Source: Microcebus murinus (Eukaryota > Chordata > Mammalia > Primates > Cheirogaleidae). Taken from it: a stretch of 64,000 bases of DNA. This document shows, piece after piece, positions 1-13,028 of this stretch; the stretch's first letter is position 1, and the number at the start of each line of letters is the position of its first letter. The stretch is taken from contig NC_134119.1 in NCBI RefSeq assembly GCF_040939455.1, positions 18,030,501 to 18,094,500 of the forward strand, read 5' to 3'. Both the position numbers and the translations under genes were made by a program. Below the pieces are notes generated by a model, which was given only the letters and a program-made list of their open reading frames with translations, was not told the origin of the DNA and did not search any database.

Positions 1-574
1 CCTTCTTCTTTTTTTAAAGTTGTAAAGCACTGATGTTCCAGTTCTCCATCATCCCTTTAAGTTTACGCAGTGGAGCTGGTTTGTTTCCTATCCCTGAGTG
101 AAAACTTGGGCAGCTGGAACGATTTTTCTGATAGCTTGAATGATTTCAGCTTCGGAGTCTAACTTTACTTTTAATGCTAAGATTCTAGTATTCACATAAT
201 TGCCAGTAACGATAGCTCACACATTCGCAGAATTATGTTGAAGTCAGCAGTGTGCTTCCATATATAGTAACTCATTTGAGCCTCGCCAATGTTAACAGGC
301 CTATTGAGATAGGCAAGTCAGATAGTAATAGTTTTACCATTTTGTTGCTTGGAAAAGATGTTTAAAGACATTTAGTTACATAGTATATGTGGGTTTTTCC
401 AGTTGCAAGTTCTTCCTGGAAACACAACTCAAAACTTGCACAATAAAAAACGAGAGCTTTTTGGCTTATGCAATCACAAAGCCTGGAACAGGTCTTCAGG
501 TTCAAGTGGATCAAGGACCTCAAACTGTGACATTAGCATCTTGTCTCTTTCCATAATCTGACCACCTTCTTCTG
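1..574. other. unassigned intergenic sequence
   Basis: No gene, RNA gene or repeat family was recognised in this AT-rich stretch. The short open frames on either strand have no recognisable protein similarity. Confidence 0.4.
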
Positions 575-1130
575 TGTTTATTTATTAATTGAGTCAACAA
601 ATCTCGATTGAATATCTAATATGTGTTAATGGTGTTATAGGCACAAGGGATACCATGAATAAAGCATTATATTTATAACATAATGGTGACTAAAAACTGC
701 ATTCGAAGAATGGAATGGAATTTACATTCATCAGAATATTCATAGAACTTACATATTAGTGGCAGGAGAGGGCATAAGTAAACCAATAAATGATATGTAC
801 TGTTGGAATAATCCAGGCAAGAGATAATGATGGATTGGACTAGGCCAGTGGAGGAAAGGAGAAGTAATTGGATTTTGGATATTCTTTGAGGGTAGAGCAC
901 ACAAAGGGTATTCTGATGGATTGAATGTGAATGAAAGAGAAGAGTTAAGTGTAACTCCATGGTTTCTGTTCTAGGAAACTGGGTCAATGGTGGAGATATT
1001 ATGGGATAGCGAAGACCATTGGAAAAGCATATTTGGGATGTGCAGATGCCCGGAGTTGCTTTTGGACATGCTAAGTTGCAACACCTATTCAACATGTAAA
1101 TGGAGATGTGAAGCAAACCACTGGATAAAC
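575..1130 (-). repeat. L2 LINE fragment, antisense
   Basis: The plus strand reads like the reverse complement of the mammalian L2 LINE. It runs from the terminal 'caacaaat...' end through 'gatggattggac' and the 'cttttggacatgctaagt' region to 'aaatggagatgtgaagc', with internal deletions. A 165-codon minus-strand open frame in this interval is a by-product of the decayed L2 reverse-transcriptase region and not a gene. The family was assigned from memory of the consensus. Confidence 0.6.
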
Positions 1131-1726
1131 ATGTCTGGCTTTTAAGAGAGAGGTCCAGCCTGGAGCTCATAGTGTGTGGTGTGTTGGCTCAATATATAAT
1201 CTTCAGTTTTATTGCTTAGATGTTCCCACCCCAATTCCAGTGGAAGAAACATGCTTAGTTTTTGGTCATTGAAGCAGAAGTCTGATTTAGCTTGGTTACC
1301 TTGGATCATCGTCATGCCCTGAGCCAATCACTGTAGCTAGGGAAAGGGAAGCTCTGATTGGCCAGACCTGTATCCAAACTCCCCTGTTGACCTACGGTGG
1401 ATCCAGCACATGAACTAAGAGTGGGAAAGGTGGAGTCCTCAGAGAACTGCCACAAGTTTGGAGAGAATGCTGTGAAAGCAGAAACCATGAAAAATAGATT
1501 GAAAGATCTGGAATTCAAAACAGGTTTCATCTCTCTCCAATAGTAGCTAAGATGGAGACTCACACTTCTGTAGTAAAATGTTAACAGAGCCTCCTCCCAT
1601 CCCCCACCAAAATAGCTTAGTAGCTAACATTAAGAGAAGCAAGAAACTACCAAGCAAAAAATCAAATGATGGAACATTTGTACCTAAGTCCCTGTTTTAG
1701 AGCTCCACATTGGGAGCTCTAAAGTA
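1131..1726. other. unassigned intergenic sequence
   Basis: No gene was recognised. The only structure seen is a perfect 11-bp inverted repeat (1696-1706 with 1713-1723) just before the next Alu. Confidence 0.4.
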
Positions 1727-1735
1727 AATAGTTCT

Positions 1736-2034
1736 GGCCAGGTGCAGTGGCTCACACCTGTAATCCCAGCACTTTAGGAGGCTTAGATAGTAGGATCACT
1801 TGAGGCCAGGAGTTTGAGACCAGCCTGAGCAACATAGCGAAACCCTATCTCTGCAATATATAGGAAAATTAGCTGGGCATGCCTGCCTGTAGTCCCAGCT
1901 GCTCAAGAGGCTGAGTCAGGAGGATCATTTGAGCCCAGGAGTTTGAGGTTGCAGTGAGCTATGATGATGCACCATGCTCCAGCTGGGGCAACAGAGAGAA
2001 ACTCTGTCTCAAAAAATTGAAAAAAAAAAAAAAA
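1736..2034 (+). repeat. Alu (older, J-like) full-length SINE
   Basis: This is a dimeric Alu running from 'ggccaggtgcagtggctcac' to an A-rich tail. It is flanked by the 9-bp duplication AATAGTTCT (1727-1735 and 2038-2046). It lacks the strepsirrhine 'ggccaattaatttc' linker, which fits an older J-type copy. Confidence 0.9.
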
Positions 2035-2074
2035 GGCAATAGTTCTTCAGCTCTATTCTACTACTGTTTCTCTC

Positions 2075-2945
<871 letters not shown>

Positions 2946-3246
2946 ATGAAACACAAGTTGTTCGGTCTAGGTCAGCCTTGCCTAAAATGTGTTTATAGAA
3001 CACTAGCCTCACAAAATGGTCATGAAAGAAAAAGTGTTGTAATTTCAACACATTTAGAAAATGCTACATATTATAAACAATTTTAGAATATCATGCTGTC
3101 CACTAAAAGATAAGGACTCAGAGAAGTCTATACTTGATAAATTTGTTGTTTTATCTAGAATCTCATCCTAGGTTACTCCAAAAAGCTGAGCCTGAGACAA
3201 GGATTTGTGTGTAAGCAGTTTTGTTTGTTTTATTTTGTTTTTAAAG
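2946..3246. other. unassigned intergenic sequence
   Basis: AT-rich sequence in which no gene or repeat was recognised. Confidence 0.4.
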
Positions 3247-3440
3247 TGATCTTGGCCATGTCTTGGCTACATTGCCTGTAGAGAGACCTTGTCTGTATAA
3301 GAAACAAAAAAATTAGCTGGATGTGGTGGCCTTTGCCTGTAGTCCCAGTTACTTCAGAGGCTGAGGTAGAAGGATCATTTGAGCCTAGGAGTTTGAGCCT
3401 GGACAACAGAGGAAAACCCTATCGCTAAGAAAAAAAAAGT
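3247..3440 (+). repeat. Degenerate Alu-like SINE fragment
   Basis: The sequence contains 'aaaattagctggatgtggtgg', 'cctgtagtcccagttactt' and 'gaggctgaggtagaaggatc', followed by an A-rich tail. It is a diverged, truncated Alu or free-monomer copy without clear target-site duplications. Confidence 0.7.
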
Positions 3441-5694
3441 GATTGAATGGGAAGAGTGGAAGAGGGAAAGAAAAAAAGCCAATCCAAAAGTGGGCTATTG
3501 AGTTGATGGCCACCGTGGGATGCTACATGGATAGGGTTCCACTGTGTAGAATGTAACTCAGAACTTTCCACTTGAGAGATAGAAGGAGGCATTTTTATTC
3601 ACTGGCTCCATCCCGCATTTATCAAAGGTTTCCCCTTAGGTGTTTCCTCTGTCACATGTCCAGGACTGTGCATACATCAGAAGCACCCAACATGTTCCTG
3701 CAGGGGTCCCAGCCTGAGACAGAAAACAAGAGGAACATGGGATGGCTGAGGGGAGGTACCTGCACTTGGCTGGTTGGCACAGCAATGACTGGATTAAATC
3801 TGTGGGCCAAGGAAATGTGAGTTGAGGCACAACTATGTTTGACATAGGTAACATTTCTCAAAACTGTCTGCCTGAGGACTCATGTTTCAAATAGTGCCTA
3901 CCATTATTCCACATTGTCAATATTGCACAAAACACCAAAAACAATGTTATTTTGGGGGTGTGGGGAAACTTCCCTTTCCCCCAAAAGTTCATTGAAAGAT
4001 CAACTTGCAATGAAGGCAGATTAATAAAAGAAAGAGGTTTATTTACCATGCTCATGGGAAGAATCACAGAGTGATTACTCAATGTCCCAGTGGGATGCAG
4101 GTATTTTTATACCATCCTTCTAGTGGGGAGTGGGAGATGAGGATTACAGATAATTCTGTTTAGGAGCAATACATGGTTACTAGGGAGGATAAATGGATGG
4201 GGGAAAAAGATTGACTTGTAAATGATTGTCTTTGCAAATGAAATTAACTTGAAAGACAGATATTATATTTTAAAGGATTTGGGCCAGGTCTGGTTGCATT
4301 CTTGATCTGTTTTTTTCCTGCAATATATTGAGATAACTGGGAGAAGAAGGGAAGTCAATTGCTCTTTTGACGGGTCAGTTCGGTTATGCAAATAGAGGGA
4401 AAGCCCCTTCCAATGCTTTTTGATCTTGAAGGGCCTTTAATTCAAAATATTCTTTATACCAAGGAGTCATATTTTGGGGTGAAATTTTCCTGACCTCCTT
4501 CATTATACAAACCACCACCTCCCAGTTTTTATGCTTAATTTCTCCCAGACTGTGTTCTTTCTGGCATTCTGGCTAAGTCCATCTTAGCATTGACTGAGCA
4601 ACCATTGTAACACACAGGCATGGAATCTTCTGCCCCTATAAACACACCTGTCTGCAATTCTACCACTAAAGATTCCAGCTTGGGTTGGGGGGACATACGT
4701 TAATTGCCTACACAGCACCCATTTCTCCTCCCCCCTTCCTAGCAGCACCCCACATGTGAATAGGGTGACAGTGGTCCTCTTGTCTGCTCAAGAATAGGTG
4801 GCTTAAGGCAATCAGTACATTCCATCTTTTAGCTCTAGGGACTGGATTAGAGGCAACTCTCAATGGCTTTCTGGATGTGGAAGAGAGAGCATCTTGCCCC
4901 AGTTGTTATTGATAACCACTTTGTAACCACATAGAGAGCCAGCTTTGAGTTGAAGCCAGTACTGTGGCAGGTAAAGTTAGGGTTGAAAGACTCTGGGATC
5001 CTGAGTCAGCCCTTCCCTGAAATTCAACTGACCTCCAGTTTTCTTAGTTTACATGCACCAATAAATTTTCTCTGGGGCTAAACCAATTTGAGTTCGGTTT
5101 TCTATGTTTTGTAATTGATTGTACTCTACTTGATAGCTTTGAAAAGAATGACTGTATTTCACACTCATATAGGCTTCTAGAGATTAACTGCATGAGGTCT
5201 TGTTTCTCAGCATGTTCCTGAACTGTAGAAGAAATAAGTATTTATTTGGCACAATTTTACCAATTTTCCACCTAGCAAACATTTGCTCACAAATGTAGAA
5301 CCCCAATACCCTTCCAGAATTCTGGTCAAAGGAGTGTGAAAGAGAGAGACCATTATTTAAGAATAGATTTCACAAATTTAGGGACATCTTACACAATAAC
5401 TAGCCCCAAATAACAGACTCTTTAGAAGTGTCAAGGTTATGAAAGATGAAGTACTGAGTTAACAGTCCCAAATTAAAGCAGGCAAAGAAGATGCAAAAAC
5501 TGAATGCAACATGGGATCCTGAATTGGATTTTGGACCAGAAAAAGGAGTTTAGTAGGACAATCAGTGAAATTCAAATAAGGTTTATAGTTAGTTTTAGTT
5601 AATAGTATTGACTCAATGTTAATTTCCTCATTTTGATAACTGATTAACTGGTTATGTAAGTTGTTAAGTTTTGGGGAGCTGGGTGAAGGATGTA
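3441..5694. other. unassigned intergenic sequence, possible LTR remnant at 3960-4500
   Basis: No gene was recognised. Between about 3960 and 4500 the layout ('aaagaaagaggtttatttacc' to 'ttcctgacctccttcattat') is reminiscent of an antisense endogenous-retrovirus LTR, but I could not assign a family. The rest is unremarkable. Confidence 0.3.
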
Positions 5695-5708
5695 AGAATG
5701 AACATCTT

Positions 5709-6043
5709 TTTTTTTTTTTTTTTTTTTGAGACAGAGTCTCGCTTTGTTGTCCAGGCTAGAGTGAGTGCCGTGGCGTCAGCCTAGCTCACAGCAACCTCAA
5801 ACTCCTGGGCTCCAGTGATCCTTCTGCCTCAGCCTCCCGAGTAGCTGGGACTACAGGCATGCGCCACCATGCCCGGCTAATTTTATATATATATATCAGT
5901 TGGCCAATTAATTTCTTTCTATTTATAGTAGAGACGGGGTCTCGCTCTTGCTCAGGCTGGTTTTGAACTCCTGACCTTGAGCAATCCGCCCGCCTCGGCC
6001 TCCCAAGAGCTAGGATTACAGGCGTGAGCCACAGCGCCCGGCC
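5709..6043 (-). repeat. Young strepsirrhine Alu, minus strand
   Basis: This is a full-length copy with a poly-T of about 20 and a perfect 14-bp target-site duplication AGAATGAACATCTT (5695-5708 and 6044-6057). It shares the unusual 'cccaagagctaggattac' and 'gagccacagcgcccggcc' variants with the copy at 20,988, so the two are probably of one young subfamily. Confidence 0.95.
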
Positions 6044-6057
6044 AGAATGAACATCTT

Positions 6058-7287
6058 GGTACTATTTTTGTGATGTTTTTGGAAGCCAGAAATTATTTCA
6101 AAATGAAAAGCTAAAAACATTATTTTAAAGTGAGCAATAAAGTACAGCTTTAGAGTGGCCCTTTGTTAAAGCATTAATTAGAATTTCCACTGTCATGATA
6201 TTTTATCAATACATAGAGGACATGGGTCTCCAAAGTTTCCTTGGCAACCCATTCATTAGCAAAACTCAGAATTTGCATTTCTGTCTTGGAAGATGTCAAG
6301 CTAAAGGCAAACCTATTTCTTTTATGATGCCTTATTAAGGATATCTGACTTGGTCTTGGAAGCATGCAAAAAATGTTTTGGTTTGGGAGTAAGATAGATG
6401 TCAATCCAGAAAATTTTAAGAATAGGCAATTGTTCAAATAAGACTTTCAGTCTCAGATTGTGGAGCGAAAGGATTTGACAGAGAAATGCCGAGGAGACTC
6501 ATCTGAGGGGGGTTGTTCTGGCACTCACGGCTGAGTTGCAAGCCAGAATTTGGAATGGGTGACTCTGGAAAGTAGATTTGGTGGGAAAAGAGGATGATTC
6601 ACTCACCAATAATAACAGTGATAAATACTGCTGACAAGTAACTTTTAATTAGCGAATGGAAAATAAGCTCAAAACACACATGCTGAGTCCCTTGGAAGTG
6701 AAGTCAGAACAAATTCTTTTCAAAAATGGGAACATTTGTAGTAGCTCCTGGCTCTGGAATCCATTGATCTTGGGGGTTTTTTGGTTTTTTTTTTTTTTTT
6801 CAATGTGGAAGATTGTTCTCTTTCAGAGAAAATCTAATTATTAAATCTTTCCAGTGAGTTAACATGAAGGTTATTCTGAAATGCATCAGAGAAGCACTGC
6901 AAAGTACATTTATTTCTTTCTCCAAGTACAAAAAAGTATTTTAAGTTTTATTTTTCAGAATCATTAACTATAATTTTGATTCATATTCTACAATTGGAAA
7001 AAGAGGCCAGGACCCAATTCTTGGAAGTGGGCTCAATCAAAAGCCTTAATTCTGAAACTTGTTAGGAAGATTTCCTGTCCCTGAATGAGGCATGGCCTAG
7101 GATGGAGGGGATGTCATACGTGGGGCATTCAGAGAGGAAAGTGTTAAAGTTCTGTGCATGAAGCCTTGGATTTCTACATCAGAAGTGAGGCATTCTATGT
7201 TAAATAGGATCGTTTCTGATTACCTTTTTCTACTTTCTGATGGCAAATTCCCTTAAATTTCCTCTTCTATTTCTTTTGTTCTACTCT
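6058..7287. other. unassigned intergenic sequence
   Basis: No gene or clear repeat was recognised. Short poly-T runs (for example near 6784) are the only notable features. Confidence 0.4.
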
Positions 7288-7414
7288 TTCTTCTTCTTCT
7301 TCCTCCTCCTCCTCCTCCTCCTCCTCCTCCTCCTCCTCCTCCTCCTCTTCTTCTTCTTCTTCTTCTTCTTCTTCTTCTTCTTCTTCTTCTTCTTCTTCTC
7401 CTTCTCCTTCTTCC
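7288..7414. repeat. (TTC)n-(CCT)n-(TTC)n compound microsatellite
   Basis: About 127 bp of pure pyrimidine triplets, with a CCT block at about 7302-7347 flanked by TTC blocks. The complementary open frames it creates (poly-Leu/Phe on plus, poly-Lys/Arg on minus) are low-complexity artefacts. Homopurine-homopyrimidine mirror tracts of this length can adopt triplex DNA. Confidence 0.97.
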
Positions 7415-7884
7415 TTTTTTTGGCTGCTTCTTTTGACCCTTTACTTCTCAGTTCCATAATTGCAGCCTTCTTTGCTCTCACCTACAGAGTTTCATTTTGC
7501 ATGATTCTGGGGAATAAGATGTTGGGAAAAGAAAAAAAAAACATGATAGGCAATAAACATTAAAAATATTCCTCCCTTTGAGGCTTTCTGGGCCTTCCAA
7601 GTCCAACTTCAAGTCCCATTCAGAGTTTGGTGGAAACATAAAAAATAATTATCATTTGAACATTACATTGTGGGGGGGGTCAATGCTATTTCCATCCTGG
7701 TCCTATCTCTTGATTAAGTCAAAGCCCCACCTACCAACTTCCTCCATCTTTCTTTTATACTCCAGAGGGTCTGGTGTTGATTGGATTATTGTTCCCTATC
7801 CTTCAGTGTCTATAACAGGGTTCGTATATTGATGCTCTTTGCCAAGGGGCTTTCTGTTACCTCTCAGCAAAATAGATAGGAACT
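7415..7884. other. unassigned intergenic sequence
   Basis: No gene or recognisable repeat was seen between the microsatellite and the old L1. Confidence 0.4.
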
Positions 7885-8385
7885 TCTGGTTTCTGGTCTG
7901 GCCGATAAGGAGCTCAGATGTCACCACTTTGTCCTAACAAAAAGTAAAAAACTGAACAAACTGAAAGTCAACAACTTTTCTTAGATCGGTCAGAAAAGTG
8001 AGGTCACAGGGCAAACTGCTGCCCCCCAAACCGGAGTGATAGGAGAATACAGAGAATCGCAACTTACTGGAACAGAAACCCCCTTCACTGGCACCAGCAC
8101 TAGGGTTGGAAAGCCCGAACTGTAATTGATGAACTGCTGGAGTCTCAGTGTAGACAACTCGGAGAGCTAAACTTTAGGAGGACCCTGTCATGGGAAGGAA
8201 ACCCACGCTTTTGGTGAGTTTTATCTCTACCAGGTCCTCACAGTGAATACTGACTGTAGAAAAATCCCCTTGAACTTCTGGCAGCGGGAAGGGAAAAGAA
8301 ACCATTTTAAAATATACCAGAGCATTCTGTTCTTCCTAAAAAGGCCTGGTCTCAAGAGATATGTGGACGGAAAAAATCCAAACTC

Positions 8386-8990
8386 TGAAATATTTGAAAG
8401 AAGTTTATTTAGAGCCACATTTGAGGGCCATGACCCGGAGACACTCCCAAGAAGCTTTGAGCAGGTGGATGCACTGTGGCTGGGTTACAGTTTAATTTTA
8501 TACATTTCAGGGAGATAGGAGTTACAGGTTAAGTCATAAATCAATACGTAGGAGGCATACATTGGCTTGTCCCAAAAAGGTGGGACATCCTGAAGGTGGG
8601 GGGCTTACAGGTTATAGGTGGGTTCAAAGATTCTTTAGCTTCTAATTGGTTAAAGACATGAAGCTTTGTCTAAAGGCTTGAAATGTTTTAACATAAGGAA
8701 CTGTTATCAGAGATAAGCCACTGGACATAGATTTGTTGTATAAATTGTGGACCTGCAGGTTTGTCTTACATACCCTTAGGCCTGTTAATGGGTTACAAAG
8801 GATGTCTCCAAGAAGGGAGGGGGGCATGATGAGGCATATCTGACCTCCCTCCTTTTGGCAGACAATTTAGTTTTAGGATATTCCTTTGGCCACGAGGGGG
8901 TCCATTTAGCCGGTAGGGATGAACCTTAAAATTTTATTTTAGTTCACAGATATTATTTTACCAGATCCTAAACTTTGGGGTTTTATCAGA
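8386..8990 (-). repeat. Probable endogenous-retrovirus LTR fragment within the old L1
   Basis: The plus strand shows the LTR-like segments 'gaagtttatttagagccac', 'gggttacagtttaatttta' and 'cttgtcccaaaaaggtggg', typical of an antisense ERV LTR or flanking region. No gag, pol or env coding sequence is seen. The family and exact edges are uncertain. Confidence 0.45.
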
Positions 8991-9361
8991 GCCTAACCTA
9001 CCCGAGGGAAGAGAAACACCCAGGTCCAGCTAGCTCTTGCCATCCTTTCCCATCTAAGGTGGGTACTGAGAAGCACTAGCGAAGATTGCTGGCACAGGCT
9101 CACGAGGCTGAGACCCAGTCACAGGACTACAGTGTGAGTCCCTCCCCCAGCAAATCACCACCACATTCCTACACACAAATAAAGGCATAACCAGTACATC
9201 ATATTCACATTTCAACAAAAAATTACAAGGCATACTAAAATTAAAACAAACAAACAAACCAGTTTGGAGAGACTGAACAACATCAGAACCAGAGTCTGAT
9301 GTAGCAGGAATGTTGAAATTATCGGACTGGGTTTTGTTTGTTCATTTTTCTGGTTGGTTGG

Positions 9362-9577
9362 TTTTTTTGAGACAGGTTCTTGCTCTGTCGCCCTGGCAGA
9401 GCGTCATCGTAGGTCACTGCAACCTCAAACTCCCTGGCTCAAGTGATCCTCCTGCCTCAGTGTGAGATGAGATCTTGCCCTTCCTCAGGCTAGTCTCCAA
9501 CTTCTGGCCTCAAGTGATCCTCTTACCTAAGCCTCCTAAAGTGCTAGAATTACAGGCATGAGCCACTGTACCTGGCC
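9362..9577 (-). repeat. Alu with internal deletion, minus strand
   Basis: It starts with 'tttttttgagacaggttctt' and ends 'gagccactgtacctggccc'. The middle of the element is deleted, with 'cctcctgcctcag' running directly into 'tgtgagatgagatcttgccc'. It is inserted in the old L1. Confidence 0.8.
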
Positions 9578-10907
9578 CAGACTGGGAGATTTTAAAACAG
9601 TATAATTAATACACTAAAGGCCCTAACGGAAAAAGTAGACGACAGCATATAAGAACAGAGAGATAATATAAACAGAGAGATAGAAATTCCAAGAAAGAGT
9701 AAAAAAGAAATACCAAATATCAAAAATGCTAAAATAGAAATGAAGAATGCCTTTTATGGGCTCATTGGTGGACTAGAAGTGGCTGAAGTAATAAGCTCTA
9801 ACCTGGAAGATATTTCAATAGAAAACTCTAAAACTGAAAAGCAAACAGAAAAAGACTGGAAGAAAAAAAAAAAAAACAGAAGAGAAAATCCAGGAACTGT
9901 GGGACAACTATAAATATAATAATATAACACATGTAAAATGGGGATACCAAAAAGAGAAGGAAAAAAAAAGGAACAGAAAAAATATCTGAAACAATAATTA
10001 CTGAGAATTTCCCCAAATTCATGTCAGACACCAAACCACAGATCCAGGAATCTGAGAATACCAAGCAGGATAAATGCTAAAAAACTTTATAGCTAGGCAT
10101 ATCATATTCAAACTTCAGAAAACCAAAGATAAAGAAAAAATCTTGAAAGAATTAGAGGAAAAAAAAATCTTACCTGTAGAAGAGCAAAAATAAAAATTAT
10201 ATCTTTCTCCTCAGAAACCATGCAAACAAGAATAGTAGAGTAAAACATTTAAAATGTTCAGGAAATTTCCTATGACTTCAATGTAAAAAGAAAAATGAAA
10301 AAAAAAAATGTTCAGGATAAAAAAAAACCCACCAACCTAGAATTTGGTAGCCTGTGAAATTATTCTTCAAGTGAAGAAGAAATAAACACTTTCTCCAAAA
10401 AAGAAAAATTGAGGAAATTTGTTGCTGGTAAACCTGCCTTGAAAGAAATGTTAAAAGAAGTTCTTCAAAGAGAAGGAAAATAATATATATCAGAAACTTG
10501 GATTTACATAAAGAAGAGCATCAGAGAATGAATAAATGAAAGCAAAATAAAAATGTTCATTTTTCTTATTCTTTATCGATCTAATAATGACAGCTTGCTC
10601 AAAATAATAATAGCAAAAATGTATTCAATTATGGATGCTTATATATATACATATGCTAACATATAAGTGAAATGAATGACACAATGATACAAAGAACAGG
10701 AAGGATGAATTAAGAATATTTTTTATTATAATGTACTTGCACTTGTGAAGCAGTACAACATTATTTGAAAGTGGACATGGATTGGTTATAAATGTATATT
10801 GGAAACTCTAGGGTAATCATGTAAAAAAAGTATAAAAAAGAAGCATAATTAATATATTAAGAGAAAAAATGGAATCACAAAATTCTCAGTTAAAACTACA
10901 AAAGATA

Positions 10908-11224
10908 GGTCAGGCGGGGTGGCTCACGTGGGAGGCCGAGGCGGGAGGATCACTCAAGGTCAGGAGTTTGAAACCAGCCTGAGCAAGAGCAGAGATCCCC
11001 GTCTCTACTATAAATAGAAAGAAATTAATTGGCCAACTAAAAATATATAGAGAAAAAATTAGCTGGGCATGGTGGCGCATGCCTGTAGTCCCAGCTACTC
11101 GGGAGGCTGAGGCAGGAGGATTGCTTGAGCCCAGGAGTTTGAAGCTGCTGTGAGTTAGGCTGATGCCACGGCACTCTAGCAAGGGCAACAAACTGAGACT
11201 CTGTCTCAAAAAAAAAAAAAAAAA
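10908..11224 (+). repeat. Strepsirrhine Alu, plus strand
   Basis: It has a left arm, the lineage linker 'gaaattaattggccaacta', a right arm and an A-tail. A short internal deletion near the 5' end removes the 'cctgtaatcccagcactctg' region ('ggctcacg' joins directly to 'tgggaggccgagg'). Confidence 0.9.
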
Positions 11225-11663
11225 CCCACAAAAAGCAGAAAAAATGTGGAAGACAATAGAAACAGAGTAGGACAACAAATAGAAACAATAACAAATATGA
11301 TGGATATTAATCTAACTATATCAATATCACTTTAAACACCAATGATCTAAGTGCACATCAGTTGAAAGACAGAAATGATCAGAATGAATCAAAAAGCAAG
11401 ACTTAACTACAGATGGTCCCCAACTTGTGATGGTTCAACTTACAATATTTTGACTTTACGGTGGTGTGAAAGTGGTACGTATTCAGTTGAAACTGTATTT
11501 AAAATACCTATAAAACATTCCATTTTTCACATTCAGTACACTATTCAATAAATAACATGAGTTAGCCAACACTTCATTATAAAGTGGCATTAGTGTTACA
11601 TGATTTTGCCCAACTATAGGCTAATGTAAGTGTTCTGAGCATGTGTAAGATAGACTAGGCTGA

Positions 11664-13028
11664 GCCTGGGCACGGTGGCTCACGCCTGTAATCCTAGCAC
11701 TCTGGGAGGCCAAGGCAGGAGGATTGCTTGAGCTCAGGAGTTCGAGACCAGCCTGAGCAAGAGCAAGAACAAGACCCCCCGTCTCTACTAAAAATAGAAA
11801 GAAATTAGCCAAACAACTAAATATAGAAAAAATTAGCCAGGCATGGTGGCACATGCCTGTAGTCCCAGCTACCTGGGAGGTTGAGGCAGGAGGATCGCTT
11901 GAGCCCAAGAGTTTGAGGTTAAGAAGACAGAATAATGGCCAGCAAACATGTGAAAAAATGCTCAACATCTCTAATCATCAGAGAAATGCAAATCAAAACC
12001 ACAATGAGATGAATACAAATCAAAACCACAATGAGATACCACCTAACCCCAGTGAGAATGGCCTATATCAAGAAAACCCAAAACAACAAATGCTGGCGAG
12101 GATATGGAGAGACAGGCACACTCTTACACTGCTGGTGGGACTGTAAATTAGTGCAACCTTTCTGGAAAAGAATTTGGAAATGTCTCAAACAGCTAGAAAT
12201 AGAAATACCATTCAACCCAGCAATAGCATTGTTGGGTATCTACCCAAAAGAGCATAAGACATTCTATCACAAAGACATCTGCACCCGAATGTTTATGGCA
12301 GCACAATTCACGATTGCACGGTCATGGAAACAACCCAAGTGCCCGTCAATTCACCAGTGGATAATTAAAATTTGGTATATGCTCACAATGGAATATTACT
12401 CAATTCTAAGAAATGATGGTGAGCTTGCAGCGTTTATGCTATCCTGGATTAAGCTTAAGCCCATTATCCAAAGTGAGGTGACACAAAATCTGGAAAATGG
12501 GCTCCACATCTACTCGCCATCAAATTGGTACTGATTGACTAAAACTACGTTGCTCAAATGGTGGTAGTGTGCACCAGGGTTTCAGGGTGGGGAGGCCACA
12601 TCTTAAGCATGTGGCGAGCATTGTGGAGGGGAAAGGAATACCTCTAACCCTTCTTAGGGAAAGGCAAAGAAATACAATATAACCAAAATGTAAAAAAAAC
12701 AACAAACCTTTTATCAAGTTGGGGGCAGGTGGGAGGGGGGAGGAGGGGAAGGGGATATACTTACATACCTACATAATGGGTGTGGTGTACACCAACTGGG
12801 GGTTGGACATGCTTGAAGTGCTGGCACAGAGGGGAGGAGGGGTGGCAGGGGCAATATATGTAACCCCAACAATATTTGTACCCCCATAATATAATGAAGT
12901 AAAAGGAGGAAAAAAAAAGAGTTTGAGGTTGCTGTGAGTGAGGCTGATGACACAGCACTCTAGCCCAGCACTCTAGCCCACTCTAGGCAAGAGTGAGACT
13001 CAGTCTCAAAAATAAAAAACAAAGAAAA
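11664..13028 (+). repeat. Strepsirrhine Alu split by an L1
   Basis: The left portion (11,664-11,920) and the right remainder (12,931-13,028) form one Alu. The flanking duplication is AGATAGACTAGGCTGA (11,648-11,663) against AGATAGGCTAGGCTAA (13,029-13,044). Those bases belong to the host Tigger-like element. Confidence 0.88.
11921..12916 (+). mobile_element. 5'-truncated lemur L1 (ORF2 C-terminus and 3' UTR)
   Basis: This insertion of about 1.0 kb is bounded by a perfect 14-bp target-site duplication AAGAGTTTGAGGTT (11,907-11,920 and 12,917-12,930). The frame from 12,031 to 12,534 encodes the ORF2 C-terminal region, with the recognisable segments [20 protein letters not shown] and [10 protein letters not shown]. 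It is followed by a G-rich 3' UTR and the tail TGTACCCCCATAAT. A 22-bp segment is tandemly duplicated at a 27-bp period near the 5' end (11,989-12,010 and 12,016-12,037). The element has no ORF1 and no reverse-transcriptase core, so it is dead. Confidence 0.93.

Larger units (their letters stand above)
7885..11407 (+). repeat. Old L1 (or HAL1-like) LINE, 5' part to start of ORF2, interrupted
   Basis: The 5' part (7885-8385) resembles an old L1 5' untranslated region. About 9600-10,560 has the A-rich coding texture of an L1 ORF1 relic. 11,225-11,407 matches the start of an old L1 ORF2 ('aacaaatatgatggatatt' to 'aatcaaaaagcaagact'). All frames are broken. It is interrupted by an LTR-like block (8386-8990) and two Alus (9362 and 10,908). 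The L1 appears to continue at 13,240-14,930 beyond a younger DNA-transposon nest. HAL1 is an alternative for the ORF1 part. Confidence 0.55.

Noticed and set aside
7240..7563. Open frames with poly-Leu/Phe (plus) and poly-Lys/Arg (minus)
   Set aside because: They are translations of a pyrimidine triplet microsatellite, not genes.
12031..12534. 167-codon plus-strand frame
   Set aside because: It is the C-terminal relic of L1 ORF2 in a 5'-truncated insertion, not a host gene.
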